From NCBI GenBank assembly GCA_029858255.1, contig JAOUFJ010000008.1, positions 25,058 through 89,057 of the forward strand: 64,000 nucleotides of DNA, written 5' to 3'. Numbering within the stretch: the first letter of the stretch is position 1; the number at the start of each line of letters is the position of its first letter. Below, in pieces: positions 24,923 to 33,612 of this stretch. Under the pieces are notes generated by a model. It did no database searches and was not told the DNA's origin. It saw only the letters and a list, made by a program, of their open reading frames with translations. This DNA comes from a candidate division WOR-3 bacterium (lineage in GTDB: Bacteria > Hydrothermota > Tepidihabitantia > SM23-42). Position numbers and translations under genes: made by a program.

Positions 24923-25809
24923 CCGAATATAATACAATAATAGCAGATTTCCAGAATCATCTACTCGCGCAGGGTGATGAGTTAGCGACAATGCGTGCGT
25001 ATCAATACGACCTCAAGCAACTTAATCTTTTCTTGGAACAGGGCGGTAAGCAATTCTCATCGGCCACGGTCCGAGATCTAAGGGCTTTCGTACACTCGCT
25101 CTCGGATATGCATCTCAGCGCGGTTTCGATCAACCGCAAGATATCTGCCATCAAAACTTTCTATCGATTCTTGCTGCAGAACAAAACTGTGTGTGAGAAT
25201 CCTGCGGAGGAACTGGAATTGCTGAAAACAAGGCGCAAACTTCCGCTTGTCCTTTCGGTGGATGAAGTCAGTGCTATCGTAGAAGCGGCTAGCAAGAAGA
25301 CTCCGCTCGGGCTGCGAGATCGGGTATGCCTGGAGTTGTTATACTCTTCTGGCTTGAGGATTTCCGAATTACTTTCTTTAAAGCTCAGTGATGTGCAATT
25401 GAATGAGAGACTACTCAGTGTTATCGGTAAGGGCAACAAGCAGCGTCTTGTGCCTTTCGGCAACAAGGCCAGGGTGGCGGTCGACGATTATCTCCTTGCT
25501 GGCAGGCCTTCCATTCTTAAGAACAAAACATCTTCCGTTTTTATCCTCAACGCGCGCGGCAGAAAACTGTCACGCATGGGTTTTCTGAAGATTTTGCGGG
25601 GCTATTGGGTCATGTCCGGGGTCAGGAAGAGAGTAACACCCCATACGTTTCGCCACTCGTTCGCCACCCACCTCCTGGAAGGAGGCGCCGACCTGCGGGT
25701 CGTACAAGAGCTATTGGGTCATGCCGACATCTCGACAACACAGATATATACTCATATCGACCGAGAGTACTTAAAAGAAGTACACCGTTTGTATCATCCG
25801 CGAGCTTAG
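24919..25809 (+). CDS. Tyrosine recombinase XerC/XerD
   Basis: Site-specific recombinase of 296 residues, typical length for Xer proteins that resolve chromosome dimers. The N-terminal SAM-like domain covers about 1-95. The catalytic set is complete: Arg in SSGLRISELLS, Lys in GKGNKQRLVP, HTFRHSFATHLLEGGADLRVVQELLGHADISTTQIYTH with His-x-x-Arg, His and the Tyr nucleophile. The start codon is TTG, overlapping the M24 stop. Housekeeping neighbours and lack of phage genes favour a chromosomal Xer over an integrase; C versus D cannot be told. Confidence 0.9.
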   Translation: MTEYNTIIADFQNHLLAQGDELATMRAYQYDLKQLNLFLEQGGKQFSSATVRDLRAFVHSLSDMHLSAVSINRKISAIKTFYRFLLQNKTVCENPAEELELLKTRRKLPLVLSVDEVSAIVEAASKKTPLGLRDRVCLELLYSSGLRISELLSLKLSDVQLNERLLSVIGKGNKQRLVPFGNKARVAVDDYLLAGRPSILKNKTSSVFILNARGRKLSRMGFLKILRGYWVMSGVRKRVTPHTFRHSFATHLLEGGADLRVVQELLGHADISTTQIYTHIDREYLKEVHRLYHPRA

Positions 25810-25903
25810 CGGCGCACCTCGGTCGAATTATCGGTGATTTTCACTTTAGGTGGTAATAATTAGATGTAATTTTGTCTCAAAATCCGTCATTGGACATGCG
25901 TTA

Positions 25904-25931
25904 TTGACTTTTCGTGAATAACGAATATACT
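25904..25931 (+). promoter_or_regulatory. Promoter of the tRNA-Gly gene
   Basis: TTGACT (25904-25909), 16-bp spacer, TATACT (25926-25931), twelve bases before the mature tRNA 5' end. Confidence 0.8.
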
Positions 25932-25942
25932 CTGATTACGAT

Positions 25943-26014
25943 GCGGGAGTAGCTCAGTGGTGGAGCATCACCTTGCCAAGGTGAGGGTCGCGGGTTCAAA
26001 TCCCGTCTCCCGCT
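25943..26014 (+). tRNA. tRNA-Gly (anticodon GCC)
   Basis: Acceptor stem GCGGGAG/CTCCCGC, D arm GCTC...GAGC, anticodon stem TCACC/GGTGA with loop TTGCCAA, and T arm GCGGG-TTCAAAT-CCCGT are all seen. 72 nt; the CCA end is not encoded. Confidence 0.95.
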
Positions 26015-26072
26015 TTTTGAACAAAATCGCGTGCGTTTTCCGTGTACTCATTTTCCTGGCTGCACAGAGTAA

Positions 26073-26144
26073 GGCGGTATAGCCAAGTAGCAAGGCGGCG
26101 GTCTGCAAAACCGCTATTCGCCGGTGCAAATCCGGCTGCCGCCT
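26073..26144 (+). tRNA. tRNA-Cys (anticodon GCA)
   Basis: Acceptor stem GGCGGTA/TGCCGCC, anticodon loop CTGCAAA, T arm GCCGG-TGCAAAT-CCGGC and U73 discriminator, as expected for tRNA-Cys. CCA is not encoded. A T-run follows immediately and could end the transcript. Confidence 0.95.
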
Positions 26145-26198
26145 TTTTTCATTTTGCACATAGCAAATCCTCCCATTAGCAGTTTTCTCTGTTGAATA

Positions 26199-26226
26199 TT
26201 GACACCGGATTGTCATCTTGTATAAT
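26199..26226 (+). promoter_or_regulatory. Promoter of the nidogen-like exported protein gene
   Basis: Perfect TTGACA (26199-26204), 16-bp spacer, perfect TATAAT (26221-26226). The leader is about 11 nt and carries AAGGAGG before ATG 26244. Confidence 0.9.
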
Positions 26227-26243
26227 TGCGAAAAAGGAGGAGT

Positions 26244-28046
26244 ATGGCACTAGTATTATTGTTTCTTCAAATCACTGGCTCGGGGTTTACCGCAACCAAC
26301 CCTGCAGTCATCCGCGGCGCCGGCGGTCCGGATGCGTACGGCTACCGGTGGATTGATAGTGATACGGTTGCTCCGGGCGCGCCGACTTACAGTTGGATAG
26401 ATATTTCGACGATCGGCACTCAGGTGGCCGGGCTCGGTGATGACAATGTCGTCGGGCCTTTCGACATAGGGTTCGATTTGCCCTACTATTGGTATACGGT
26501 GAATTCTTTCTTCGTAGGTTCAAACGGTTATATCGCGTTTGGCGATAACTTCCTCGAGGCGTCTCCGTTTCCAACAATGCCCAGCACTGCCCGTCCCAAT
26601 AACGTTCTTGCTCCGTTCATGTCGGATCTCGACTTCAGCGTCGGCTCACCGGCTTGTTACTACTGGACAAATGTTGCGCAGGACACTTTTATTATCGCGT
26701 ACCACAATGTTCGTTTCTGGAACAGTCCTACAAGCTTGAACACGTTCGAGATCATCCTCTCACGGGCTGATAGCTCGGTTCGCTTTCAGTACGAAACACA
26801 GCAAGGCTTGCCGTCGGGTGGCTATGTAGACGGTCTCACTGTCGGCATAGAGAACATTGCCGGTGATGTTGGTCTCCAGTACAATCATGACCAATTGCCA
26901 ACTTATAACGCAATTCATAACACTCTGGCGATCCTTTTCTATCCGCCCGACAGCACATCGTACGAGGTCCATGATATTGGCATCACAAAGATAATGAATG
27001 ATGTATCCGGCGGGTTTTTCCTCTACAACGGCGATACCGTGGAATGCTGGGCATTGGTCAAGAATATGGGTAACCAGACCGAAACCGGGGTCAATGTCTA
27101 TTGCCAGATACGAAATGCAGCTAATACACTCGTCTTTGCCGATACCATGGCAATATCGTCGATCGATCCTGGCGATACTGATTCGTTGGTTTTCGCACCT
27201 GGTTGGTCGACTACAACTGATGGTCTCTACCGGATGAAAATAAAATCAATGCTCGGTGATATGGTGCCTAATAATGATTCGATCATGCTTGAATTCCGTG
27301 TAGTTACCTATCCTGTTGAACTGATGTATGATATCGGTTTCGCCCACACTGGTTTTGCCTGGAATGGTGTAAATTCCGGCTACGGCATGAGGTTTGTGCC
27401 CCCCGTGTATCCGACGAAGATCAACACGGCCAGGTTCAATGTCAATTCGGTCACCGGTACTCCGATCGTAACCGTTCAGATCCTTGACGATGACGGACCC
27501 GGCGGTATTCCAGGTACTGTACTTTATGAAACGGCACAGCCGGTGGCTGCAGCGCAATGGTATGATATAGATGTATCCGCACAGAATATCGAGATCACAG
27601 ATGGGGCTTTTTACATTGGATGCATAACAAATACAGCTTCGGCGCCGTATTTTGGCATGGACACAATGCCGCTATCTGGCCGTCAGACCTGGGAGTACAC
27701 CGGTGTTTGGGCACCGTATCGGGAGAATGAGACGCACGATGTGTTGATCCGTGCCATGGTCGGTTTTGGTACGGGAATCGATGAGTACGAGTTGCTGCCT
27801 GGTGTTAACGCCACTGAGATCGTCGCGCTGCCTAATCCTTTTGCCATAAGGACAGCAATAAACGTGCCGCCATTTCATAATAAGGTTGATATTTACGACG
27901 CGGCGGGCAGAAGAGTGCGGACGTTGAGCGCTGAGAATGGTATTGCTTATTGGCATGGCGACAACGATTCAAAACAGAAACTCAGTCAGGGCATCTATTT
28001 CGGCGTTGTCGGTGATAAAATGGTTAAGATAATCTTACTGAAGTAG
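26244..28046 (+). CDS. Exported protein with nidogen-like domain and C-terminal sorting domain
   Basis: A 600-residue secreted protein. After a short hydrophobic leader (MALVLLFLQITGSGF) comes a domain with VGSNGYIAFGDN...NNVLAPFMSDLDF, typical of nidogen-like (NIDO) and related extracellular modules. CARDB/Ig-like strands follow (about 240-370), then a beta-rich segment. The C-terminus (ALPNPFAIRTAI...VDIYDAAGRRVRTL...LSQGIYFGVV...KIILLK) is the sorting/FlgD-like module of Por-type secretion. ATG 26244 is chosen for the AAGGAGG just upstream; the frame is open to a TTG at 26226 that overlaps the -10 box. Its function is probably surface or extracellular adhesion; no catalytic motif is seen. 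Confidence 0.85.
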   Translation: MALVLLFLQITGSGFTATNPAVIRGAGGPDAYGYRWIDSDTVAPGAPTYSWIDISTIGTQVAGLGDDNVVGPFDIGFDLPYYWYTVNSFFVGSNGYIAFGDNFLEASPFPTMPSTARPNNVLAPFMSDLDFSVGSPACYYWTNVAQDTFIIAYHNVRFWNSPTSLNTFEIILSRADSSVRFQYETQQGLPSGGYVDGLTVGIENIAGDVGLQYNHDQLPTYNAIHNTLAILFYPPDSTSYEVHDIGITKIMNDVSGGFFLYNGDTVECWALVKNMGNQTETGVNVYCQIRNAANTLVFADTMAISSIDPGDTDSLVFAPGWSTTTDGLYRMKIKSMLGDMVPNNDSIMLEFRVVTYPVELMYDIGFAHTGFAWNGVNSGYGMRFVPPVYPTKINTARFNVNSVTGTPIVTVQILDDDGPGGIPGTVLYETAQPVAAAQWYDIDVSAQNIEITDGAFYIGCITNTASAPYFGMDTMPLSGRQTWEYTGVWAPYRENETHDVLIRAMVGFGTGIDEYELLPGVNATEIVALPNPFAIRTAINVPPFHNKVDIYDAAGRRVRTLSAENGIAYWHGDNDSKQKLSQGIYFGVVGDKMVKIILLK

Positions 28047-28067
28047 ACGGTATATTTACTGATCATC

Positions 28068-28105
28068 AAGGGGCAAGGCACGCTGAGTGTTTTGCCCCTT
28101 TTTTT
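28068..28105 (+). terminator. Rho-independent terminator
   Basis: AAGGGGCAA (28068-28076) pairs with TTGCCCCTT (28092-28100), followed by T to 28105. It ends the preceding exported-protein gene, which is convergent with the next one. Confidence 0.85.
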
Positions 28106-28131
28106 GTTGTTGTTGGTTGAGTTTGTTCAGA

Positions 28132-29421
28132 TCAGCGGATTTTGATGATCTTGACCTTAGTCTGATTTTCGTCGACCACAAAATAAACGCCAGGTGAAAC
28201 CGGTTCGTGCTGAATCCGTCTGCCGGATATATCATATATGATTGTATTTCCTTTATTCATGAATTGTTGTAGCGATCCTGCGATAATCGTTGGGCCGGAG
28301 TAAATCTTACATGCATGAGGTTCTCGCGATTCGTGAATAAACGTAGGGGTGTCAAGATTTCCAAAGATATCATAGCTATTGATGTTGTACTGCATCCACA
28401 CTGCCAGGCAATTTTCGGAGCCGATGGCGATATCCGGGCTCGATCGGTCTCCGCTCACGGGGTCGGATATTTTGAAATTCGAACCGAGCAGCTGCCCATC
28501 GGTCGAGATCCTTTGCCCGTAGATATCTCCGTTCTGGCTCCACACGGTAAGGAACATATTATCGCCGGTGACTCTCTGCATTGACTGGTAGCCGGGTCCG
28601 ACTGCGATCGGTATTACATCGTTGATCAATGTCCCGCTGGTGTCGACTATTTGACCGAACACCTCATCACCGGCATAACTTGTTTGTTCATTCCAAACGA
28701 TCAGATAACGTCCATCGGCGTACGCAATATCCGGAGTGTAATAATGGTTCGTTTGTGATAGTGTTATTTCGAACGCATCACCGATGGGTTGTGCCTGGTC
28801 ATTCAAAAATCGTCCGAAGACCCCATATGGTTCATCGTACGCATACCACACAGCAAGACAATGTCCATCTCCAAAACTGACGCTCGGATGGTATTCCAGA
28901 TAGGAATCTTTTCCGAAGAGTATACCTGAATCGAGCACGGCTCCTTGTGTTGTGACTCGTGCGGCCCTGACTTTATGCATTCCGCCGAAATCACCTTCAG
29001 ACCATACAACAACATAATGTGACCCGTTGAAGACAATGTCAGGCTCCCTTTCGACCCCTATGTCGTTTTTGATAGGCACCGAACTGATCGTATCGAGGTA
29101 TGGAGTGACACGCACCCCCATTATGTTCCCGGAACTTCAGCAACTGTCACGGAAGACAGCGAGAAAATTCTGTCCATCGAATGATGCTCTGACTCCGTGA
29201 GTTGTGACACCGTGGTAAAGAAAACGGCCATCCGTATCAAGCACCGTTCCATCTGGGCGCACGCGCGCAGCGAATATCGAACCCCCAAACGTCAAGTCAG
29301 ACCAGAACGCGTAGTATGTACTCTCCGCAAAGATAACGCTTGGATAATACTGAAATTCGGTGTGCTGGCAGATGGGAAAATCGGCTGCCAGAAGGATTGG
29401 CAATAGATAGTTGGCGATCAT
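28132..29421 (-). pseudogene. Exported repeat protein with C-terminal sorting module, interrupted by an in-frame TGA
   Basis: Two minus-strand frames, 29421-29137 (94 codons) and 29121-28132 (329 codons), are in the same phase and are separated by one TGA at 29139-29137 followed by six sense codons to an ATG. Read through, they give one protein of about 429 residues. It is built from repeats of the form 'DGxxFLAVWxD...GxIxGxRVTPxGTVLD', a beta-propeller-like exported family, with a C-terminal IIYDISGRRIQ...SPGVYFVV...VKIIKIR sorting module. The TGA sits inside such a repeat (LAVFRDSC-stop-SSGNIMGVRVTP), so the likeliest event is a nonsense mutation such as CGA to TGA. Selenocysteine insertion is a weaker alternative: no convincing SECIS hairpin was seen. 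Other genes here use TGA as stop. Confidence 0.7.
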
Positions 29422-29440
29422 GCAAAAATGATTCCGGGAA

Positions 29441-29458
29441 GCACCATATCGATGGTGC
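29441..29458. repeat. Perfect hairpin between two minus-strand genes
   Basis: GCACCAT (29441-29447), loop ATCG, ATGGTGC (29452-29458). It lies after the FG-GAP gene on the minus strand. A T-rich run appears only ten bases on, so it may be a weak terminator or a processing site. Confidence 0.4.
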
Positions 29459-29502
29459 CACGAACCGTGCTCACGGTGGACTGTTGACCAGAAAAGTGCA
29501 TA

Positions 29503-31110
29503 TCACTGCACGACCACAACTTTTTGCCGTGCTACCAATTTATCCTTTTCATAGATGTTCATGAAGTATACGCCCGGTGTGTTTATGTTCACTCTTTGGT
29601 TCCTCTGGTCAACCACCAGTCGGCCCGTGATGTCATAGATCTTAATACGAATATCGCCGATGTTCAATCTCACTGCGAAGTTACCACGATTAGGATTTGG
29701 TAATTTCAGTATGTCATTGAGTTCGGTTTTTACTATCTCTTGAATTCCGGTTCCCGATGTGTTGAGGAAAAGAAAGTTCCCGCGGCTGGCATGCCAGTTC
29801 GTCACGATCAGATCGAGATCGAGAGAGTAGGTGTAATCGACCCACAAGGTCTCGGGTTGTGTAATGATATCGGCAACCGCGATCCATCCGTCCACGTACG
29901 AGAAGCAATATTGGTCAAGATCGAGTGGTCCGGTGTTTCTTCTTACCTGAATGACACTTTTGAGCCATCTGTTCTGCAGATAGAATGTCCTTGAAGTGGC
30001 ATCAACTACATGTATTTCATCGGTTATTGTTGTGGGTAAGGTGTTGTCGATATCACCAAAGCTGATGTTCTCGCAGACCAGGTGGTAAATGCTGGTAGGG
30101 ATCCATTGCCATGAAGGTGTCTGTGGCAGCGAGCCGGAAGTGTTCTCAAAGACCTTGATCGACTCCCACCATCCTCCTGCGGCCAGGTCCAGATCACCGT
30201 CCCGGTCAACATCTCCCAGGGCGACGCATGAATAGTAATTGAGGTTCTGACTGGTCCATACCGGGAGAGTATCGAGGGTTGTTCCACTATTGAGGTATAG
30301 CTCACAATTGCTGGTCCCGCCGGTCTGGGCATTGTTTGCACACACTAAATCGAGATCGCCGTCGTTGTCGATGTCGCCAAAAGCGATCTTCAATGTGCCC
30401 AGGCTGTTCGCGGATTGCCAGAAGGGAATGGTATCAAGATTTCCACCGTTGTTCAGGTATATGAGATTCTTGCGATGGTGCCCGGCAAGAACAAGGTCCA
30501 GATCACCATCCATTTCAATGTCGACCCACGCTACGTCGTAAAAATAGGACGTTATATTGCTTTCCCAGCACGGTAGTGTATCAATGGTTCCGTTATGGTT
30601 CAGATAGACTTTTGCACGTTGGAGGCTATCCGTGTACTCTTCGCCGCAGGCGACAGCAAGGTCGAGGTCGCCATCACCATCCACGTCACCGAAGGTGCAG
30701 GCAAAAGAGTTATCGAGGTCAGATGGCTGCCAGGCTGGTGTCTGCTGGAAGGTACCCGCTTGGTTGTAATAGATCTTGTCGTATTGTGGCGTAGAAGGAT
30801 CACCGTAGTTTGCCACTGCAAGATCAGGATACCCGTCATAGTTTATGTCGCCTATGCTTATGTGTGCGTTGTACCCGATATCTGATGAAATCCACGATGC
30901 GATTCTTTCGAGAGTGTCGGTATCGTTGTAATATACGCGATTGGGATCTTGATCCATATCATTGCCATTACCCGTTATGAAGTCAATGTCTCCGTCTAGA
31001 TCGATATCGACAAGTGCGCCGCCAGTGGAATAATCATCATCTATCGATTCCCAGTCGGGTTGGTCTGGATAGGGAATTATTAGAAACAGACAAAACAGAA
31101 GATTGTACAT
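29503..31110 (-). CDS. FG-GAP/VCBS repeat exported protein with C-terminal sorting domain
   Basis: A 535-residue secreted beta-propeller. A short signal peptide (MYNLLFCLFLIIPY) is followed by about seven repeats with Ca2+-binding acidic loops such as DIDLDGDIDF, DVDGDGDLDLAVA, DIDNDGDLDLV and DVDRDGDLDLA (roughly residues 35-330). From about 450 the C-terminal sorting module follows (LPNPNRGNFAV...IKIYDITGRLV...TPGVYFMNIY...KVVVVQ). ATG 31110 has GAAAGGAG upstream and a consensus promoter about 28 bp away. FG-GAP propellers often bind proteins or sugars outside the cell; the ligand is unknown. Confidence 0.88.
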   Translation of the reverse strand: MYNLLFCLFLIIPYPDQPDWESIDDDYSTGGALVDIDLDGDIDFITGNGNDMDQDPNRVYYNDTDTLERIASWISSDIGYNAHISIGDINYDGYPDLAVANYGDPSTPQYDKIYYNQAGTFQQTPAWQPSDLDNSFACTFGDVDGDGDLDLAVACGEEYTDSLQRAKVYLNHNGTIDTLPCWESNITSYFYDVAWVDIEMDGDLDLVLAGHHRKNLIYLNNGGNLDTIPFWQSANSLGTLKIAFGDIDNDGDLDLVCANNAQTGGTSNCELYLNSGTTLDTLPVWTSQNLNYYSCVALGDVDRDGDLDLAAGGWWESIKVFENTSGSLPQTPSWQWIPTSIYHLVCENISFGDIDNTLPTTITDEIHVVDATSRTFYLQNRWLKSVIQVRRNTGPLDLDQYCFSYVDGWIAVADIITQPETLWVDYTYSLDLDLIVTNWHASRGNFLFLNTSGTGIQEIVKTELNDILKLPNPNRGNFAVRLNIGDIRIKIYDITGRLVVDQRNQRVNINTPGVYFMNIYEKDKLVARQKVVVVQ

Positions 31111-31137
31111 TGTTCTCCTTTCGCTGATAACCGAAAA

Positions 31138-31165
31138 ATTATAACAATATGTTGGAACGTGTCAA
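31138..31165 (-). promoter_or_regulatory. Promoter of the FG-GAP protein gene
   Basis: On the minus strand: TTGACA (31165-31160), 16-bp spacer, TATAAT (31143-31138). It is divergent from the transporter promoter at 31187-31214, with 21 bp between the two -35 boxes. Confidence 0.85.
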
Positions 31166-31186
31166 CATCTGCACCGACATGACTTA

Positions 31187-31214
31187 TTGACTCGGTGTCG
31201 ACTATCCTTATAAT
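31187..31214 (+). promoter_or_regulatory. Promoter of the DMT transporter gene
   Basis: TTGACT (31187-31192), 16-bp spacer, perfect TATAAT (31209-31214). Confidence 0.85.
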
Positions 31215-31239
31215 GTGCGAACATCATGGGATTTGAGAT

Positions 31240-32148
31240 ATGCAACTGAGAAGCAGAGCAATGCCGGCCGAAAACGATAATACGAAAGGACTTCTCTATG
31301 CGGTAGGTGGCACACTGCTCGTGTCGACCAACTATATTACGGCTAAGTATGCTCTAAGAGGTATTAATCCGGAGACGTTCAGCTTTATCTGGACAGTAGC
31401 GGCAAGCGTTTATGCCTTTCTCATTATATTACTGACCGGTAAGCATAGAGAACTACCGATCCCGCGAGGCTCGGTATTGAGCATTGCCATACTCGGTGTG
31501 GCTACGGGTACAGGCATGATCCTGGCATGGAGCGGGCTGGCCTTACTTGATCCCTCATTTGCCTCGTTTCTGTGGAGATTTTCTCCGGTCCTTATTATCA
31601 TTTTGAGTTTCTTTATTCTGGGCGAAAGACTGCGTCTGATCGAAGCGGCGCCGATTGCGGCAATGGTATTGGGCGGTGCAGTCACTACTTTAGGCAGGTG
31701 GCATATTGTCGGAACGGGTGTCGTACTCACCCTGATGGGGTGCGTCGCAGTTGCCGTTCAGATGCTGGTCGTGAAAATGAATGTGAACAGAATTCACCCA
31801 AACATCATGGTTTTCTTGCGGGTATCCCTCGCTGCTGTGATCACTGGTCTCTGGGCCGCTGTCAGCGGGAAGCTGGATCTCCATGTTGGAATTTCCTATA
31901 TCCTGGTTGCGCTATTAGGTGCTTTTCTTGGTCCGTGTGCGAGTTTTCTGTTGACTTTTAGGTCTTATCGCTACTGGGATCTATCGCGATCGAGCATCGT
32001 TCTGACCGGTCAGCCATTACTTGTCATACCCATGGCTTATATTGCATTCGGCAAACTCCCTACCGGGTTCGAATTACTGGGTGGACTCATCATTCTTGGC
32101 GGTGCTTTCTGGCTTGTTTGGCTTCATCGAGCACGCATCTGGCAGTAA
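31240..32148 (+). CDS. DMT superfamily (EamA-type) transporter
   Basis: Inner-membrane carrier of 302 residues with about ten hydrophobic segments arranged as two EamA repeats: first repeat from GLLYAVGGTLLVSTNYITAKYAL with SFASFLWRFSPVLIIILSFFILGERL, second repeat from about residue 160 with WDLSRSSIVLTGQPLLVIPMAYIAFGKLP. Such proteins export amino acids, nucleosides or related metabolites; the substrate cannot be told. The start may be ATG 31240 (about 20-nt leader) or ATG 31261; neither has a strong ribosome site. Confidence 0.88.
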   Translation: MQLRSRAMPAENDNTKGLLYAVGGTLLVSTNYITAKYALRGINPETFSFIWTVAASVYAFLIILLTGKHRELPIPRGSVLSIAILGVATGTGMILAWSGLALLDPSFASFLWRFSPVLIIILSFFILGERLRLIEAAPIAAMVLGGAVTTLGRWHIVGTGVVLTLMGCVAVAVQMLVVKMNVNRIHPNIMVFLRVSLAAVITGLWAAVSGKLDLHVGISYILVALLGAFLGPCASFLLTFRSYRYWDLSRSSIVLTGQPLLVIPMAYIAFGKLPTGFELLGGLIILGGAFWLVWLHRARIWQ

Positions 32149-32164
32149 CAAAAAGTCTTTACTA

Positions 32165-32192
32165 TTGACAATTACTACAGTAGGTATATACT
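32165..32192 (+). promoter_or_regulatory. Promoter of the small membrane protein gene
   Basis: TTGACA (32165-32170), 16-bp spacer, TATACT (32187-32192). A leader of about 60 nt with AAAGGGGGT precedes ATG 32259. Confidence 0.8.
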
Positions 32193-32258
32193 TGCATTAG
32201 TAGAAGATCAACTGTAGCATCACAAATTTCAAAGTGTCTTAGAAAGGGGGTGAAACTG

Positions 32259-32606
32259 ATGGAGTATGGCGCACAGCAGTCCTATTTCGCTGCCTATTGG
32301 ATCTGGTGGCTAATATTCTATGTATACATGTCAGTGTGCTTGATGATGATTGCCAACAAAACAGGGACCCCAAATTCATGGTTGGCATGGATTCCCATAG
32401 CAAACATCTATCTTATGTGCAAGATCGCCGGCAAACCGGGTTGGTGGCTCATTCTTTTTTTCATTCCGATCGTCAACATAGTCATCGGCATTATCGTTTG
32501 GATGAAGATATCTGAGGCGAGAAAGAAACCTGCCTGGCTCGGTATTCTGATGATAATACCATTCGTTAATCTCATCATTCCTGGAATTCTGGCTTTCACC
32601 GAATAA
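32259..32606 (+). CDS. Small membrane protein, DUF5684-like
   Basis: 115 residues with three or four hydrophobic segments. The pattern WLAWIPIANIYLMCKIAGKPGWWLILFFIPIVNIVIGIIVWMKISEARKK...WLGILMIIPFVNLIIPGILAF matches the DUF5684 type (signal peptidase-associated and standalone membrane proteins of unknown function). I chose ATG 32259, 7 bp after a strong AGAAAGGGGG; a GTG at 32250 overlaps that site. It is monocistronic, with its own promoter and a terminator hairpin. Confidence 0.8.
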   Translation: MEYGAQQSYFAAYWIWWLIFYVYMSVCLMMIANKTGTPNSWLAWIPIANIYLMCKIAGKPGWWLILFFIPIVNIVIGIIVWMKISEARKKPAWLGILMIIPFVNLIIPGILAFTE

Positions 32607-32625
32607 TACACTGGCGGATGTGATG

Positions 32626-32667
32626 ATAAGGGGTGTCTTCGCCCTAAGAAGCGCGAACACCCCTTAT
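32626..32667. terminator. Hairpin between convergent genes, likely bidirectional terminator
   Basis: 11-bp perfect stem ATAAGGGGTGT (32626-32636) with ACACCCCTTAT (32657-32667). The T-run is short on both sides, so termination strength is uncertain, but it sits between two converging genes. Confidence 0.65.
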
Positions 32668-32719
32668 TTACTTACGCAACGGGTAACGTCTTCAGAAAAT
32701 AGCGAGGTGGTTGTATAGC

Positions 32720-33424
32720 CTATGTTTCGGTTTTTGTGACCGATTCCATGAATGCTCTGACAGTCTTGAGCAGCGTGTCATATTTTTCTTTGAGATCCAA
32801 GTACTTCTTTTTGTAATCTTCTTCAGGTGCACCTGATTCTGGCAGAGCATGCTCTGCTGCATCTTCGTCAAATAGTGTTTGGATAGACGACACTATGTCA
32901 TCTGCTGTCTTCTCGCTGCTTTCCGGGTCGTGCGACTTGACCACATCCAGGAATCCTTCTTCCTCAAGCCATACTCTTGGATCTATGAAATCGCTGGGGT
33001 GCTGGCGCTTATGCCATGCTTCGCGTGCCTTTTCATAATCTATTACAAGACCCGGGCATGCTTTTTTAATGACCTCGAGGTAGCGGCTGGGGAAGCCAAT
33101 GTCATTTTCCGCATACCTTATCAACTTGTATCCTTTGTGTGTTCGCAGAAAGACATCCCTGGTTTCTTCTTCACTTTTCTTATAGATTGCTATGACTGGC
33201 GGTATGCCTATGGAGAGCTTCTCGCACACGCGGTCGATCAGCTGCTTCGACAGCATTTCAGATAGAAGATTCACGTTGGCGATTATAAGGTCGAGGTCGT
33301 TCTTGAACTTCAAGAATAACTGAAGGCATTCCTCGATCGAATCAACACCGATGATCCTTTCGCGGCTGATAAGGTCAGCCAGGTTTTTCCTTACGTCTTT
33401 GTCCGGTTCAACGAGTATTATCAT
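32720..33424 (-). CDS. Pseudo-receiver domain protein with coiled C-terminus
   Basis: A 234-residue protein whose first 120 residues follow the response-regulator receiver pattern: MIILVEPDKDVRKNLADLI, then DLIIANVNLL, then PPVIAIYKK. The position of the phosphorylated aspartate is Asn50, and the usual Lys-Pro near the end is RYAEN, so ordinary phospho-signalling should be lost. The rest (120-234) is charged and helical with a heptad-like end (YKKKYLDLKEKYDTLLKTVRAF), and no DNA-binding domain. I chose ATG 33424 over the TTG at 33436, because the latter overlaps the -10 box. The promoter predicts a leader of about 5 nt. It is divergent from the PAS gene. Confidence 0.75.
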   Translation of the reverse strand: MIILVEPDKDVRKNLADLISRERIIGVDSIEECLQLFLKFKNDLDLIIANVNLLSEMLSKQLIDRVCEKLSIGIPPVIAIYKKSEEETRDVFLRTHKGYKLIRYAENDIGFPSRYLEVIKKACPGLVIDYEKAREAWHKRQHPSDFIDPRVWLEEEGFLDVVKSHDPESSEKTADDIVSSIQTLFDEDAAEHALPESGAPEEDYKKKYLDLKEKYDTLLKTVRAFMESVTKTET

Positions 33425-33435
33425 GATTCTATGCA

Positions 33436-33463
33436 ATTATAGAGTATTATAAGCATTTGTCAA
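33436..33463 (-). promoter_or_regulatory. Promoter of the pseudo-receiver gene
   Basis: On the minus strand: TTGACA (33463-33458), 16-bp spacer, TATAAT (33441-33436). The ATG starts 12 bases after the -10 box, which gives a nearly leaderless mRNA. Confidence 0.85.
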
Positions 33464-33565
33464 GAATGCAGTGAATTTGCAGGTAATAGTCTCAGGATTG
33501 CCGCGGAACAGACAATTTAGTGGATCGAATTTTTACCTCTCGGCGAAATCTCAGCCGGATAAGAC

Positions 33566-33594
33566 TTGACATCGAAGTCATTAGTCCATATAAT
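33566..33594 (+). promoter_or_regulatory. Promoter of the PAS-domain gene
   Basis: TTGACA (33566-33571), 17-bp spacer, TATAAT (33589-33594). ATG 33613 follows a predicted leader of about 12 nt. Confidence 0.85.
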
Positions 33595-33612
33595 TGATGA
33601 ACGGATGAGTCT

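Noticed and set aside
24919..25809. Tyrosine recombinase as an integrase of a mobile island at the tRNA genes
   Set aside because: Length, complete Xer motifs and coupling to a housekeeping operon favour chromosomal Xer; no direct repeat of the tRNA 3' ends was seen downstream.
29137..29139. TGA as evidence for a changed genetic code
   Set aside because: TGA ends many clear genes in the window at their conserved C-termini (for example the crotonase at 464 and coupled stops such as TGATG and ATGA), so it works as stop.
29115..29139. Selenocysteine codon with SECIS element
   Set aside because: The only hairpin just after the TGA is a 4-bp stem with a 3-base loop, unlike known bacterial SECIS elements, and the protein family has no known redox role.
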